Source: a virus
Reading direction: 5' to 3' (one strand)
Length of the DNA stretch: 64,000 bases
IMG/VR virus record: IMGVR_UViG_3300022916_000006
Coordinates: 1-64,000 of that record
Shown here: positions 8,564 to 16,240 of the stretch, in pieces
Numbering within the stretch: position 1 is the stretch's first letter
Layout: every line of letters begins with the position of its first letter
Position numbers and translations under genes: made by a program
The notes under the pieces: model-generated
Told to the model about the DNA's origin: nothing
Databases searched by the model: none
The model's input: the letters and a program-made list of their open reading frames with translations, nothing else

Positions 8564-9826
8564 ATGTATATAGTTTTACCAATATTTTCAGACGTAAAAG
8601 AACATTATATGGATAATAGATTATCTTTATTATATGTTGAAGATTATGATACTGGACAATCTGATATATATTCCATCAATAATTGTGATAAATATGATAC
8701 ATTAGATTTTGAATTCTTGAACACTGCTGATATTATAACATTCAATAAAAAGGAATTATATAATATTATTGATATAGACAGAGATAATGTATATGATATC
8801 AATTTGTTAAATTATTTCATTGAGAATAAAAAGATGAATTTTAGTAGTGATGCAGATACAAGTTTAAATTGGTATAAGTTAAAATATAGGCATCTTAAAA
8901 ATGTAAATGATATAATACCATCAGTGAAACATAAGCAATATTTACGAGGATTGTCTACAGAGCTTAAACGAGTGTGGAATGCTAAGGATACAATACAATT
9001 TGATAGTTATGCAGATTATAATAATAAAGTACTATCAGCATTCAATTCATTAGATAGAATTAAATTATCATTATCGACACGACAGAGTTTAAATTCATTA
9101 ATAGATAAAAATCATATATATCAGAACTTTAATATATATACCAAAACAGGTAGAACGAGTAACACATTCAATTCTGTTAATTTTCTTGCTATGACAAAAG
9201 AAATGCAAAAATGCTTTGTTGCTTCAAATGATGTATTTCTATCATATGATTATGATGCATATCATGTAAGATTAATTGCCAATTTAATAAATTATAACTT
9301 CAACAATGTTGAGTCTGTTCATTCATTATTTGCTGATAATTATGGATGTTCATATGATGAAGGTAAGTCACGAACATTTAGAATTATGTATGGTGGAATA
9401 ACAGATGAAGATTTGAAGATTGAATTCTTTTTTAGAGTGAATGAATATGTCAATGAATTATGGAATAAGTATATAACAGATAGATATATAGAGACTCCAA
9501 TATATAGAAGAAGAATGTATAAGAGAAATTTAACAATCAATAACAAATATAAACTATTAAGTTATTTGGTACAAGCATATGAAACTGAACTTAATGCAAA
9601 CATTATAACCAAATTACAAGAATATTTGAAAGACAAAGAGAGTAAATTGATACTGTATAATTATGACAGTTTCACATTTGATATTTCATATAAAGATGGT
9701 ATAAATGTGATACCAGATACTAAGAATATAATAGAGAATAATATATTTAAAGCAAAGGTATATTACGGCAAATCTTTAGATAATTTAACAAACGTTACGG
9801 AGAAAGTAAATGAGAGATATAAATAA
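8564..9826 (+). CDS. Divergent family-A DNA polymerase-like protein
   Basis: A 420-residue protein lying directly after the baseplate genes. It carries the polymerase-I palm/finger landmarks in order and spacing: TGRTSNTFNSVNF (195-207); motif A DYDAYHVRLIANL (from D229); motif B KSRTFRIMYGG (268-278) with the K-x3-F-x3-YG spacing intact; a YLVQAYETELNANII segment (334-348) like the pol I Q-helix; and motif C YNYDSF (365-370). The two metal-binding Asp equivalents (D229, D368) remain, but the motif A Glu is His234 and the HDE of motif C is YDS. The N-terminus (about 20-85) resembles a degenerate 3'-5' exonuclease fold. Activity is uncertain. The genome also has a family-B polymerase. Confidence 0.7.
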   Translation: MYIVLPIFSDVKEHYMDNRLSLLYVEDYDTGQSDIYSINNCDKYDTLDFEFLNTADIITFNKKELYNIIDIDRDNVYDINLLNYFIENKKMNFSSDADTSLNWYKLKYRHLKNVNDIIPSVKHKQYLRGLSTELKRVWNAKDTIQFDSYADYNNKVLSAFNSLDRIKLSLSTRQSLNSLIDKNHIYQNFNIYTKTGRTSNTFNSVNFLAMTKEMQKCFVASNDVFLSYDYDAYHVRLIANLINYNFNNVESVHSLFADNYGCSYDEGKSRTFRIMYGGITDEDLKIEFFFRVNEYVNELWNKYITDRYIETPIYRRRMYKRNLTINNKYKLLSYLVQAYETELNANIITKLQEYLKDKESKLILYNYDSFTFDISYKDGINVIPDTKNIIENNIFKAKVYYGKSLDNLTNVTEKVNERYK

Positions 9827-10148
9827 AAGTACATTCATAGATGATGTATTACTAGAATTATCAATGAGAGTTGATAATGGAATGCCAGATTTAAATGATA
9901 AAGCACATCTCAAGGTATTACGAGAGATATTAATTGAATGGAACGTTGATGAGACATTCATACGACAATATATTAAAAATATAAAAGATGGTCCAGTTGA
10001 AACGATATATGAAGTTGATCTAACTGGGGATGTTGCTAAGGATTTACAAAAGCAACAAAAAATTGATGATAAAAAAGAAAAGAAAGAGGATGATGAAGAT
10101 GAAAAGAAAGACGATGAAAGAGATGAGAAATTAAATGATAAAGACTGA
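9810..10148 (+). CDS. Small protein with highly charged C-terminal tail
   Basis: A 112-residue protein overlapping the preceding gene by 17 bases. Residues 1-65 form a helical domain (STFIDDVLLELSMRVDNGMP, then LREILIEW), a pattern I have seen in T4-like marine phages without a known function. From about residue 80 it is almost entirely Lys, Glu and Asp (KKEKKEDDEDEKKDDERDEK), a disordered polyampholyte tail. It overlaps the next gene by 14 bases, suggesting translational coupling. No function assigned. Confidence 0.75.
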   Translation: MRDINKSTFIDDVLLELSMRVDNGMPDLNDKAHLKVLREILIEWNVDETFIRQYIKNIKDGPVETIYEVDLTGDVAKDLQKQQKIDDKKEKKEDDEDEKKDDERDEKLNDKD

Positions 10149-10575
10149 TAATAACAACACAACTACAGCGTATGTGAAAACGCAACTATTGTGTACATTT
10201 ACAGATAGGATAAGTTTACTACGAGTTGTAGATAAAATACAAGACATATATAAAATACCAACTGGTAAAATATATATACTACAGAACACTGATAATATTC
10301 AAGAGTTCATATGTACATATAATATTGAGATAGCTGAGAGTATGGATTTTTCACAAATACCGAATACAATAACAGTGCATAGAAAAAAACATACCAGAAC
10401 TATATATACAATTAATAGTCTGAATGAACTTATTAAAAACTTCAATAATGGTGTGCTTGATACGTCATTTGAAGTGCCGTGGGAAAACTTTCAAGATATG
10501 GTCATTGTGAGCAATAATAATGAACTTCAAAAAATAAACACGAAACTGTATAAAGTAGTCAATGTAATCGATTAA
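10135..10575 (+). CDS. Conserved-looking phage protein of unknown function
   Basis: A 146-residue protein whose ATG lies inside the end of the previous gene. It has a beta-rich N-terminal part (QLLCTFTDRISLLRVVDKIQ, then KIYILQN) and a RKKHTRTIYTINSLNELIKN segment near residue 85, followed by EVPWENFQDMVIV. There is no membrane segment or obvious active site. The compact alpha/beta appearance and tight packing between two structural-region genes suggest a small folded virion or assembly protein, but I cannot assign a role. Confidence 0.7.
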   Translation: MIKTDNNNTTTAYVKTQLLCTFTDRISLLRVVDKIQDIYKIPTGKIYILQNTDNIQEFICTYNIEIAESMDFSQIPNTITVHRKKHTRTIYTINSLNELIKNFNNGVLDTSFEVPWENFQDMVIVSNNNELQKINTKLYKVVNVID

Positions 10576-10592
10576 TTAAATAAGAGGGATAT

Positions 10593-11366
10593 ATGAATAA
10601 AAAAGAGATTTATTTCTTTTTTTCTATAGGATGTGCATATTGCAAAAAAGCAGAACCACATATTGAAAAATTGAATAAAGAAGGTTACAACGTTACAAAA
10701 TTAGACGTTGCAGATATAAAAAATAAAAAAGCATTTGCTGAAATAAAAAAAGAACTTGATATTAAATGTGGAACACCACTATTTGTTGATGTAGAATCTG
10801 ATAGATTTCTATGTGGATATAGAGACTTCGATACATTACATAGTTGGTTAGAAGGTGCTGATGTACCATCACATATAGGTCCAATTACAAAACCACCAAT
10901 ATTACCACTAATGGATGCAAAATCAACTGAAGTTGATAAGTTCAAGAAAGAATATAAAAAATGGGTATCAGATAATTCACATATGGAGAATATGCGAAAT
11001 GTTGATGATATGTTGAAAAACAGACCTAAGACTAAACCACCAGTACCACCTAAAAATATAACAGATGTCACATTGAAAGCATTTAAGAAAGAGTATACTA
11101 CATGGCAATCTGAAAATACACATTTGAAGAATTTAATAGATGTTGATAAAGTCATACAGATGTTAAAACAAAGAGCGAATGTTACCAATACAGCATCTAC
11201 AGGTGTTACCATACCACATGTTAAAACTATAAATACATCATTTTATTATATGGTTGAAAATGGTAAAAATGTTAAAGTATATGCAGATAGTGAATATATA
11301 AAAAAACTACAACAAACTCATTATATGAGAGATACTACAGGTAAATTAACAAAAGTTGTAATTTAA
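10593..11366 (+). CDS. Thioredoxin/glutaredoxin-fold protein with two internal repeats
   Basis: A 257-residue protein with a GAGGG site before the ATG. Residues 1-88 form a thioredoxin-like domain with the redox motif CAYC (C14, C17) and the cis-proline segment GTPLFVD (60-66). Two tandem repeats of about 44 residues follow (about 100-143 and 148-191), each with a Pro-rich lead-in, FKKEY and W, and a DV(D) end. The C-terminal 50 residues are a separate small strand-rich region. It probably acts as a thiol-disulfide oxidoreductase; the repeats may bind a partner or position it in the virion. Confidence 0.75.
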   Translation: MNKKEIYFFFSIGCAYCKKAEPHIEKLNKEGYNVTKLDVADIKNKKAFAEIKKELDIKCGTPLFVDVESDRFLCGYRDFDTLHSWLEGADVPSHIGPITKPPILPLMDAKSTEVDKFKKEYKKWVSDNSHMENMRNVDDMLKNRPKTKPPVPPKNITDVTLKAFKKEYTTWQSENTHLKNLIDVDKVIQMLKQRANVTNTASTGVTIPHVKTINTSFYYMVENGKNVKVYADSEYIKKLQQTHYMRDTTGKLTKVVI

Positions 11367-11762
11367 ATGAAGAAGTTTGATATAACACCCGTAGATGAGG
11401 GTGAATTAACTGAATCTGAATTGGTAGAGGTTTCAAACATTGAAAGTGTAGTAGATGAAGAGAATGTCAAGAAGTTCCCGTCACGGTTCAATATGGCACG
11501 ATCATTTGCTATTCAGAGTTGGAAAGAGATAAAGTCACGAGTTAAATTAAAAAATGCACCACAATCAATTGATGAGTCCAATCGAAGATGGGAGATATGT
11601 AAAACATGTCCATTTTTAGTATTTGATGAAACCAATCCCGATACTGGAAAGAAAGATGGTAGATGTATTCATTGTGGATGTTTCATGGCAATCAAAGTGC
11701 ATTACATCACAGCTGAATGTCCAGAAGAAAAGTGGGATGAAAAAGAAAATGAAAATAAATGA
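11367..11762 (+). CDS. Small zinc-binding protein
   Basis: A 131-residue protein starting at the base after the preceding stop. The acidic N-terminal 40 residues look disordered. The C-terminal half has RWEICKTCPFL, then GRCIHCGCFMAIKVH, then AECPEEKW: a C-x2-C...C-x2-C-x-C...C arrangement typical of a phage zinc-ribbon family. Role unknown; zinc ribbons of this type usually bind nucleic acid or other proteins. The gene ends immediately before the promoter repeat of the ssDNA-binding protein gene. Confidence 0.75.
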   Translation: MKKFDITPVDEGELTESELVEVSNIESVVDEENVKKFPSRFNMARSFAIQSWKEIKSRVKLKNAPQSIDESNRRWEICKTCPFLVFDETNPDTGKKDGRCIHCGCFMAIKVHYITAECPEEKWDEKENENK

Positions 11763-11806
11763 AGAAAAGTTGTTGACTTGCGACTTTTACCCTATATTTA
11801 TATATA
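11762..11806 (+). repeat. 45-bp promoter repeat, copy 1 (upstream of ssb/gp32-like gene)
   Basis: This segment matches 32767-32811 at 44 of 45 positions. It contains TTGACT (11773-11778), a consensus-like -35, then TATATTTATATATA (11793-11806), which could hold the -10. Overlapping the -35 is AAAAGT (11765-11770) and its inverse ACTTTT (11783-11788), a possible operator. It lies directly before the ssDNA-binding protein gene. A shared promoter for two operons is the simplest reading. Confidence 0.7.
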
Positions 11807-11828
11807 CACTACGAATTAAGTGTAGTGT
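11806..11828 (+). promoter_or_regulatory. Leader hairpin upstream of ssDNA-binding protein gene
   Basis: ACACTAC (11806-11812) pairs with GTAGTGT (11822-11828) around a 9-base loop. It is followed by about 40 bases almost purely A and T up to the ribosome-binding site (11868-11872). In T4, gp32 represses its own mRNA through a folded leader element plus an unstructured A/U-rich stretch over the start; the layout here is the same kind. Autoregulation is inferred by analogy. Confidence 0.5.
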
Positions 11829-11880
11829 CAATAAACAATAAATAATAAAATAAAAAATAATAACAATAGGAGTTATGATT

Positions 11881-12675
11881 ATGGATGTAAATGCCGCAAT
11901 TAAAAAGTTACAAAAATTACAAAACGTTACGAGCACAGCAAAGAACATTTGGAAACCTACTGGAAAATCAACTGTTAGAATAGTACCTTATAAATTCAAT
12001 AAGGATAACCCATTTCTTGAATTATATTTTCATTATAATTTAGGTGATAACAAAACACATCTTTCACCAGTATCGTATGGTAGACCTGATCCGATTCAAG
12101 AGTATGCTGATAAACTAAAAGCTACTGGAGAAAAGCAAGATTTTGTTGAGGGAAGAAAGCTTGAACCTAAAATGAGAACATTTTTACCAATCGTCGAAAG
12201 AGGAAAAGAAGATGAAGGTGTCAAATTTTGGGGATTTGGTAAAACAGTATATACAGAATTGTTAGGTACTATTGCTGATCCTGAATATGGTGATATTACA
12301 CGAATTGAAGAAGGTCGTGATATTAACATTGAAAAGCAAACACCACAACAAGCAAACAATCAATATGGGAAAGTACTAATTAGAGTTAGTCCTAGAGTGT
12401 CACCATTACATGAGGATGCAACGGTAACTAAATCATTATTAGAAGATCAGCTTGATATTAATGATGTGTATGAGGAACCTTCATATGATGAGTTAGATAG
12501 ATTATTTAAGAATCTAATATCTCCAGAAGATGATGATTCTAATGGATCAAATGGTGAGAGTACGGAATCACATGCAGAACCTGCTGGTGATGTTGAAACT
12601 ACACAACCTGCACAAGCAACAACCGATCCAACAGAAGTTGGTGATGCGTTTGAACAAGCGTTCGGATCAAAATAA
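11881..12675 (+). CDS. 32: ssDNA-binding protein (T4 gp32-like)
   Basis: A 264-residue protein. The ATG at 11881 is preferred to that at 11875 because it is eight bases from AGGAG (11868-11872). The core (about residues 20-190) has KSTVRIVPYKF, an aromatic-rich LELYFHYNLG, and SPVSYGRPDPI, as in gp32-type OB-fold proteins that coat single-stranded DNA. The last ~60 residues are acidic and Gly/Ser/Thr-rich and end in FEQAFGSK, a typical protein-interaction tail. I do not see the Cys/His zinc site of T4 gp32. It is followed by a strong terminator and preceded by a promoter and leader hairpin. Confidence 0.85.
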   Translation: MDVNAAIKKLQKLQNVTSTAKNIWKPTGKSTVRIVPYKFNKDNPFLELYFHYNLGDNKTHLSPVSYGRPDPIQEYADKLKATGEKQDFVEGRKLEPKMRTFLPIVERGKEDEGVKFWGFGKTVYTELLGTIADPEYGDITRIEEGRDINIEKQTPQQANNQYGKVLIRVSPRVSPLHEDATVTKSLLEDQLDINDVYEEPSYDELDRLFKNLISPEDDDSNGSNGESTESHAEPAGDVETTQPAQATTDPTEVGDAFEQAFGSK

Positions 12676-12709
12676 GGTTCACACTATAACCTCGTAGTTA
12701 TGTAAACGA

Positions 12710-12732
12710 ATATGCCCCCTTTGGGGGCATAT
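12710..12732 (+). terminator. Rho-independent terminator after ssDNA-binding protein gene
   Basis: ATATGCCCCC (12710-12719) pairs perfectly with GGGGGCATAT (12723-12732) around a TTT loop, followed by TTTAC. The five G-C pairs stand out in this AT-rich DNA. It would end the ssb transcript and separate it from uvsX, suiting a highly expressed single-gene unit. Confidence 0.85.
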
Positions 12733-12744
12733 TTTACAACAATT

Positions 12745-12758
12745 TATAAATATATAAT
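12745..12758 (+). promoter_or_regulatory. Promoter-like element upstream of uvsX
   Basis: TATAAATA (12745-12752), identical to the T4 late-promoter core, is followed at once by TATAAT (12753-12758), a perfect sigma70 -10. AGGAG and the uvsX start lie just downstream. A promoter is expected because a terminator sits immediately upstream. No clear -35 is visible, and the short distance to the ATG leaves a leader of only a few bases. Confidence 0.45.
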
Positions 12759-12770
12759 CAGGAGCTGTAT

Positions 12771-13871
12771 ATGTCAAAAACTAATACGGACACATTGGCT
12801 GGAGTCTTAGCCAATGATTTAAACAAACAATTTAAAGATAACGACAAAGTGGCGTTCTTTTTAGATGACGCAAAAGGATCACCTACTGATGTAGTTGATT
12901 TCGTTTCAACAGGATCATCAATTTTAGATTTAATAATTTCAAATAGAAAAAATGGTGGATTACCATACGGTAAAATAGTAGAGTTTCAAGGGTTAGAAGC
13001 ATCAGGAAAATCATTAATATGTTCACATGTAATTGCTGAAGTACAGAAGCAGGATGGAATTGGTATATACATAGATACTGAATCTGCGGCATCTCAAGAG
13101 TTTTTAACTGCTATTGGAGTGGATAACAGTCAAATGTTATATTTGAGTTTTGATACGGTTGAAGATATTTTCAGTTCAATTGAAGCATTAGTAACAAGAA
13201 TAAGATCATCAGATCGAGACAGAAAAGTTGTGATAGTGGTTGATTCTATATCAGCCGCATCAAGTAAAGTTGAAATGGAAGCTGATTTTGATCAAGCTGG
13301 TTGGGCAACTGCAAAAGCTATTATTATTTCAAAAGCTATGAGAAAATTAACACAAATGATTGCCAAACAAAAAATATGCTTAATATTCACATCACAATTA
13401 CGAATTAATCTTGGTGTATCATTTGGTGACAAATACATAACATCAGGTGGTAAAGCATTAGGATTTCATGCATCAGTTATTGTTAGATTAACAAAATCAT
13501 TAAAAATCAAAAACCCAAAAGGTGATATAATTGGAATTCAAGCGAAGGCTAAAATTCATAAAAATAGAATAGGACCCCCATTACGAGAAACTACTATATT
13601 GATATATTTTGATCGTGGGATTGATGATATTAACGGATGGTTGCAATTTTTGAAGATTCGAAAGTTAGTAAAATCAGGTGGGTCTTGGTACACAATTACA
13701 CATCCAACTACAAAAGAAGACATTAAATTTCAAGCAAAAGATTGGGAAAATAAACTTAAAGATCCTGTATTGAAAAGTCATGTGTATGATATTATATGTG
13801 ATGATTTAATATTAACATACAAAAAACGTGAAGATCGTAATTTAGATAATATTAACGTAGTAGATGAATGA
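12771..13871 (+). CDS. uvsX: RecA-family recombinase (UvsX-like)
   Basis: A 366-residue protein that forms filaments on single-stranded DNA and drives strand exchange and recombination-dependent replication. Walker A is GLEASGKS (74-81) and Walker B is VVIVVD (153-158), and FTSQLRINLGVSFGDKYITS fits the DNA-binding L2 region and SQ(L/I)R motif of UvsX/RecA. Length is close to T4 UvsX (about 390). An AGGAG lies before the ATG. It begins a run of replication genes (exonuclease, helicase) as in T4-like recombination modules. Confidence 0.92.
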   Translation: MSKTNTDTLAGVLANDLNKQFKDNDKVAFFLDDAKGSPTDVVDFVSTGSSILDLIISNRKNGGLPYGKIVEFQGLEASGKSLICSHVIAEVQKQDGIGIYIDTESAASQEFLTAIGVDNSQMLYLSFDTVEDIFSSIEALVTRIRSSDRDRKVVIVVDSISAASSKVEMEADFDQAGWATAKAIIISKAMRKLTQMIAKQKICLIFTSQLRINLGVSFGDKYITSGGKALGFHASVIVRLTKSLKIKNPKGDIIGIQAKAKIHKNRIGPPLRETTILIYFDRGIDDINGWLQFLKIRKLVKSGGSWYTITHPTTKEDIKFQAKDWENKLKDPVLKSHVYDIICDDLILTYKKREDRNLDNINVVDE

Positions 13872-13878
13872 GTAATGA

Positions 13879-14883
13879 ATGAATGCTAATGATAATATCT
13901 TAATTGTAGACGGATTCAACACCTTCAAGAGAGTATTTGCAGTCAATAGCTCAGTTAATTCAATTGGTGAGCATGTTGGTGGTATTGTTGGATTTTTATA
14001 TTCATTACGTAAAGCGATAAATATAATCAATCCAAGTAGATGTATCATTGTATTTGATGGAAAAGATGGGTCTAAATATAGACGTAAAATATATCCAGAA
14101 TATAAGATGAATAGACGTAATAAACATAGTTACAATCGACATAAACAGTTCAGCACGGGCGTATCAGAAGAACAACAAATCATAAATGAATTGAGACATT
14201 TAATTACATATCTGGAAGTGTTACCATTAAACATAATATCAATAGATGGTATTGAAGCTGATGACACGATAGCATATATAGTGAATACTCTATCTCATGA
14301 TAAAAATAAAACAACAATAATGTCTACAGACAAAGATTTCTATCAATTAATCAATGATAACGTTATAGTGTGGAGCCCAACTAAAAATATATTAGTTACT
14401 AAAACTGAAGTAAATGATGAATTTGGTATTATTCCAGATAACTTTATTGTATTGAAAACATTAATTGGTGATAATAGTGACAACATATCTGGTATAAAAG
14501 GTGCAGGGTCAAAGACAGTGAAGAAGTATTTTCCAGAGTTATTTACGAGTGATGTTATGGATATGAAAGAGTTTTTCAAATATGCAAAAGAATGTAGTGT
14601 AGATTCTAAATTAAAAATACATGATAATGTGATTAATAATATTGATATATTAAAAAGAAATTATATATTAATGCAACTAAAAAACCCACCAGTGAATAAT
14701 AGAAATAAATTGAAAATAACAAACATAGTGAATGGAGATATACCAGAATTGATAAAATATAAATTGCAAGTTACATTCTTACAAGATAATCTATCATCAA
14801 ATATAAAGAATTTTGAATCATTTATTAGATCATTTAATATATTACATTTTAATGCATGTGATCATAATAAAAATATAACATGA
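13879..14883 (+). CDS. 5'-3' exonuclease / flap endonuclease (RNase H-like, FEN family)
   Basis: A 334-residue protein probably removing RNA primers and flaps during lagging-strand synthesis. It has the FEN/PIN-like acidic landmarks: IVDGFN (from residue 9), FDGKDGSKYRRKIYPEYK in the arch region, IEADDTIAY, MSTDKDFYQL, and the helix-3-turn-helix segment GDNSDNISGIKGAGSKT. It resembles the N-terminal nuclease of DNA polymerase I and T4 RNase H. It starts seven bases after uvsX and overlaps the helicase gene by four bases (ATGA), so the two are translationally coupled. Confidence 0.88.
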   Translation: MNANDNILIVDGFNTFKRVFAVNSSVNSIGEHVGGIVGFLYSLRKAINIINPSRCIIVFDGKDGSKYRRKIYPEYKMNRRNKHSYNRHKQFSTGVSEEQQIINELRHLITYLEVLPLNIISIDGIEADDTIAYIVNTLSHDKNKTTIMSTDKDFYQLINDNVIVWSPTKNILVTKTEVNDEFGIIPDNFIVLKTLIGDNSDNISGIKGAGSKTVKKYFPELFTSDVMDMKEFFKYAKECSVDSKLKIHDNVINNIDILKRNYILMQLKNPPVNNRNKLKITNIVNGDIPELIKYKLQVTFLQDNLSSNIKNFESFIRSFNILHFNACDHNKNIT

Positions 14884-16235
14884 AAAATATAGAATACTTA
14901 AAATATGGTTACAATTTCCAAATAAAATTAATTGTTGCACTGATGCTTGATAGAACGTTTTTAGAACAGATATATGATATATTGGATGTTAAATTAATAG
15001 AAGCTGAATCATTGAAATGGATATTTAAAAAAATGAAAACATATTTTGAAAAATATCAAAAGTCAATTACATTTGATATATTTAAAATTGAAATGGAAAC
15101 AGATAAAGTATCTGATATAATAAAAAGTGACATTATAGATAAGCTACGAGATGTACATAAAAATTACAATGCTACAGATTTGGATTTTATAAAAGATAAA
15201 TCAGTTGAATTTTTTAAAAATCAAAATTTAAAAGGTGCAATAGTTGAGACTGCATCATTGATGGAAAACACATCACAAGATTATGATAAAATAAGAACAA
15301 TAATAAATAACGCATTAAATGCGGGAACAGAGAGAAACATAGGACATGAATATTTAACAATGATAACAGAAAGATATGATGAAGAAAACAGAAATACAAT
15401 ACCAACACCCTGGTCACATTTTAATGAGGCTATGGATGGTGGTTTAAGTGCTGGTGAATTAGGTGTGATAGTTGCACCAAGTGGAGTTGGTAAGAGTTGG
15501 ATATTACAAGCAATGGCGGCTCATATGATACAAGAAGGCAAGGATGTGGTGTATTACACAATGGAATTAAATGAGATATATGTTGGTAAACGAGTTGATA
15601 GTATATTGAGTGGAATAAATTATCAAGAATTAAAATATCGTGAAGATGAAATTCACCCGATAGTTAATAAAATACCAGGTAAGTTAACGATTAAATATTT
15701 TCCAACAAAGTATCCAACAGCACATACATTGTTGGCACATACTAAAAAATTAAGAGCAATGGGAATTGGATGTGATGCTATAATAGTCGATTATGCAGAT
15801 ATTATTAAAGATGCACAAGCCAATACTGAAATGAGACATGCATTAGGTAATATATATGAAGATTTGAGAGGTATTGCTGGTGAATTAGAAGTACCTATGT
15901 GGACAGCATCACAAGCAAATAAGAGTGCATTACAAGATGACATAATTGAAGCTGAAAGAATTGCAGAATCATATCAAAAGATAATGACAGCAGATTTTGT
16001 ATTATCATTATCACGACATAAAGAAGATAAGATTGCAAATACTGGAAGGTTTCATGTTATAAAGAATAGATTTGGGCCTGATGGGATGTCATATAGTGCT
16101 GAAATTGATACCAATAAAGGTTATATACGAATATTAAAAGCATATAATGAAGTAAAGACGCTATCTCCAACAGAAACTAAAGCTTATCATGGAAAACGTC
16201 ATAAAGAAATATTTGGTAAAGCTACTAGGAGTTAA
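14880..16235 (+). CDS. 41: Replicative DNA helicase (DnaB/T4 gp41-like)
   Basis: A 451-residue ring helicase that unwinds DNA ahead of the fork. The N-terminal ~150 residues are helical. The RecA-like core has Walker A APSGVGKS (199-206), VVYYTMELNEIYVGKRVDS (the DnaB H1a-like glutamate region), Walker B AIIVDYADII, and a Q/R region MWTASQANKSA. The C-terminal FHVIKNRFGPDG fits the arginine-finger end of DnaB-family helicases. It overlaps the exonuclease gene upstream by ATGA. No separate primase was recognised in this window. Confidence 0.92.
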   Translation: MKNIEYLKYGYNFQIKLIVALMLDRTFLEQIYDILDVKLIEAESLKWIFKKMKTYFEKYQKSITFDIFKIEMETDKVSDIIKSDIIDKLRDVHKNYNATDLDFIKDKSVEFFKNQNLKGAIVETASLMENTSQDYDKIRTIINNALNAGTERNIGHEYLTMITERYDEENRNTIPTPWSHFNEAMDGGLSAGELGVIVAPSGVGKSWILQAMAAHMIQEGKDVVYYTMELNEIYVGKRVDSILSGINYQELKYREDEIHPIVNKIPGKLTIKYFPTKYPTAHTLLAHTKKLRAMGIGCDAIIVDYADIIKDAQANTEMRHALGNIYEDLRGIAGELEVPMWTASQANKSALQDDIIEAERIAESYQKIMTADFVLSLSRHKEDKIANTGRFHVIKNRFGPDGMSYSAEIDTNKGYIRILKAYNEVKTLSPTETKAYHGKRHKEIFGKATRS

Positions 16236-16240
16236 AGAAT

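Noticed and set aside
11623-11841. Second + strand frame overlapping the zinc protein and promoter repeat
   Set aside because: It covers the start of the promoter repeat and the end of a better-supported gene, with no ribosome-binding site or family pattern.
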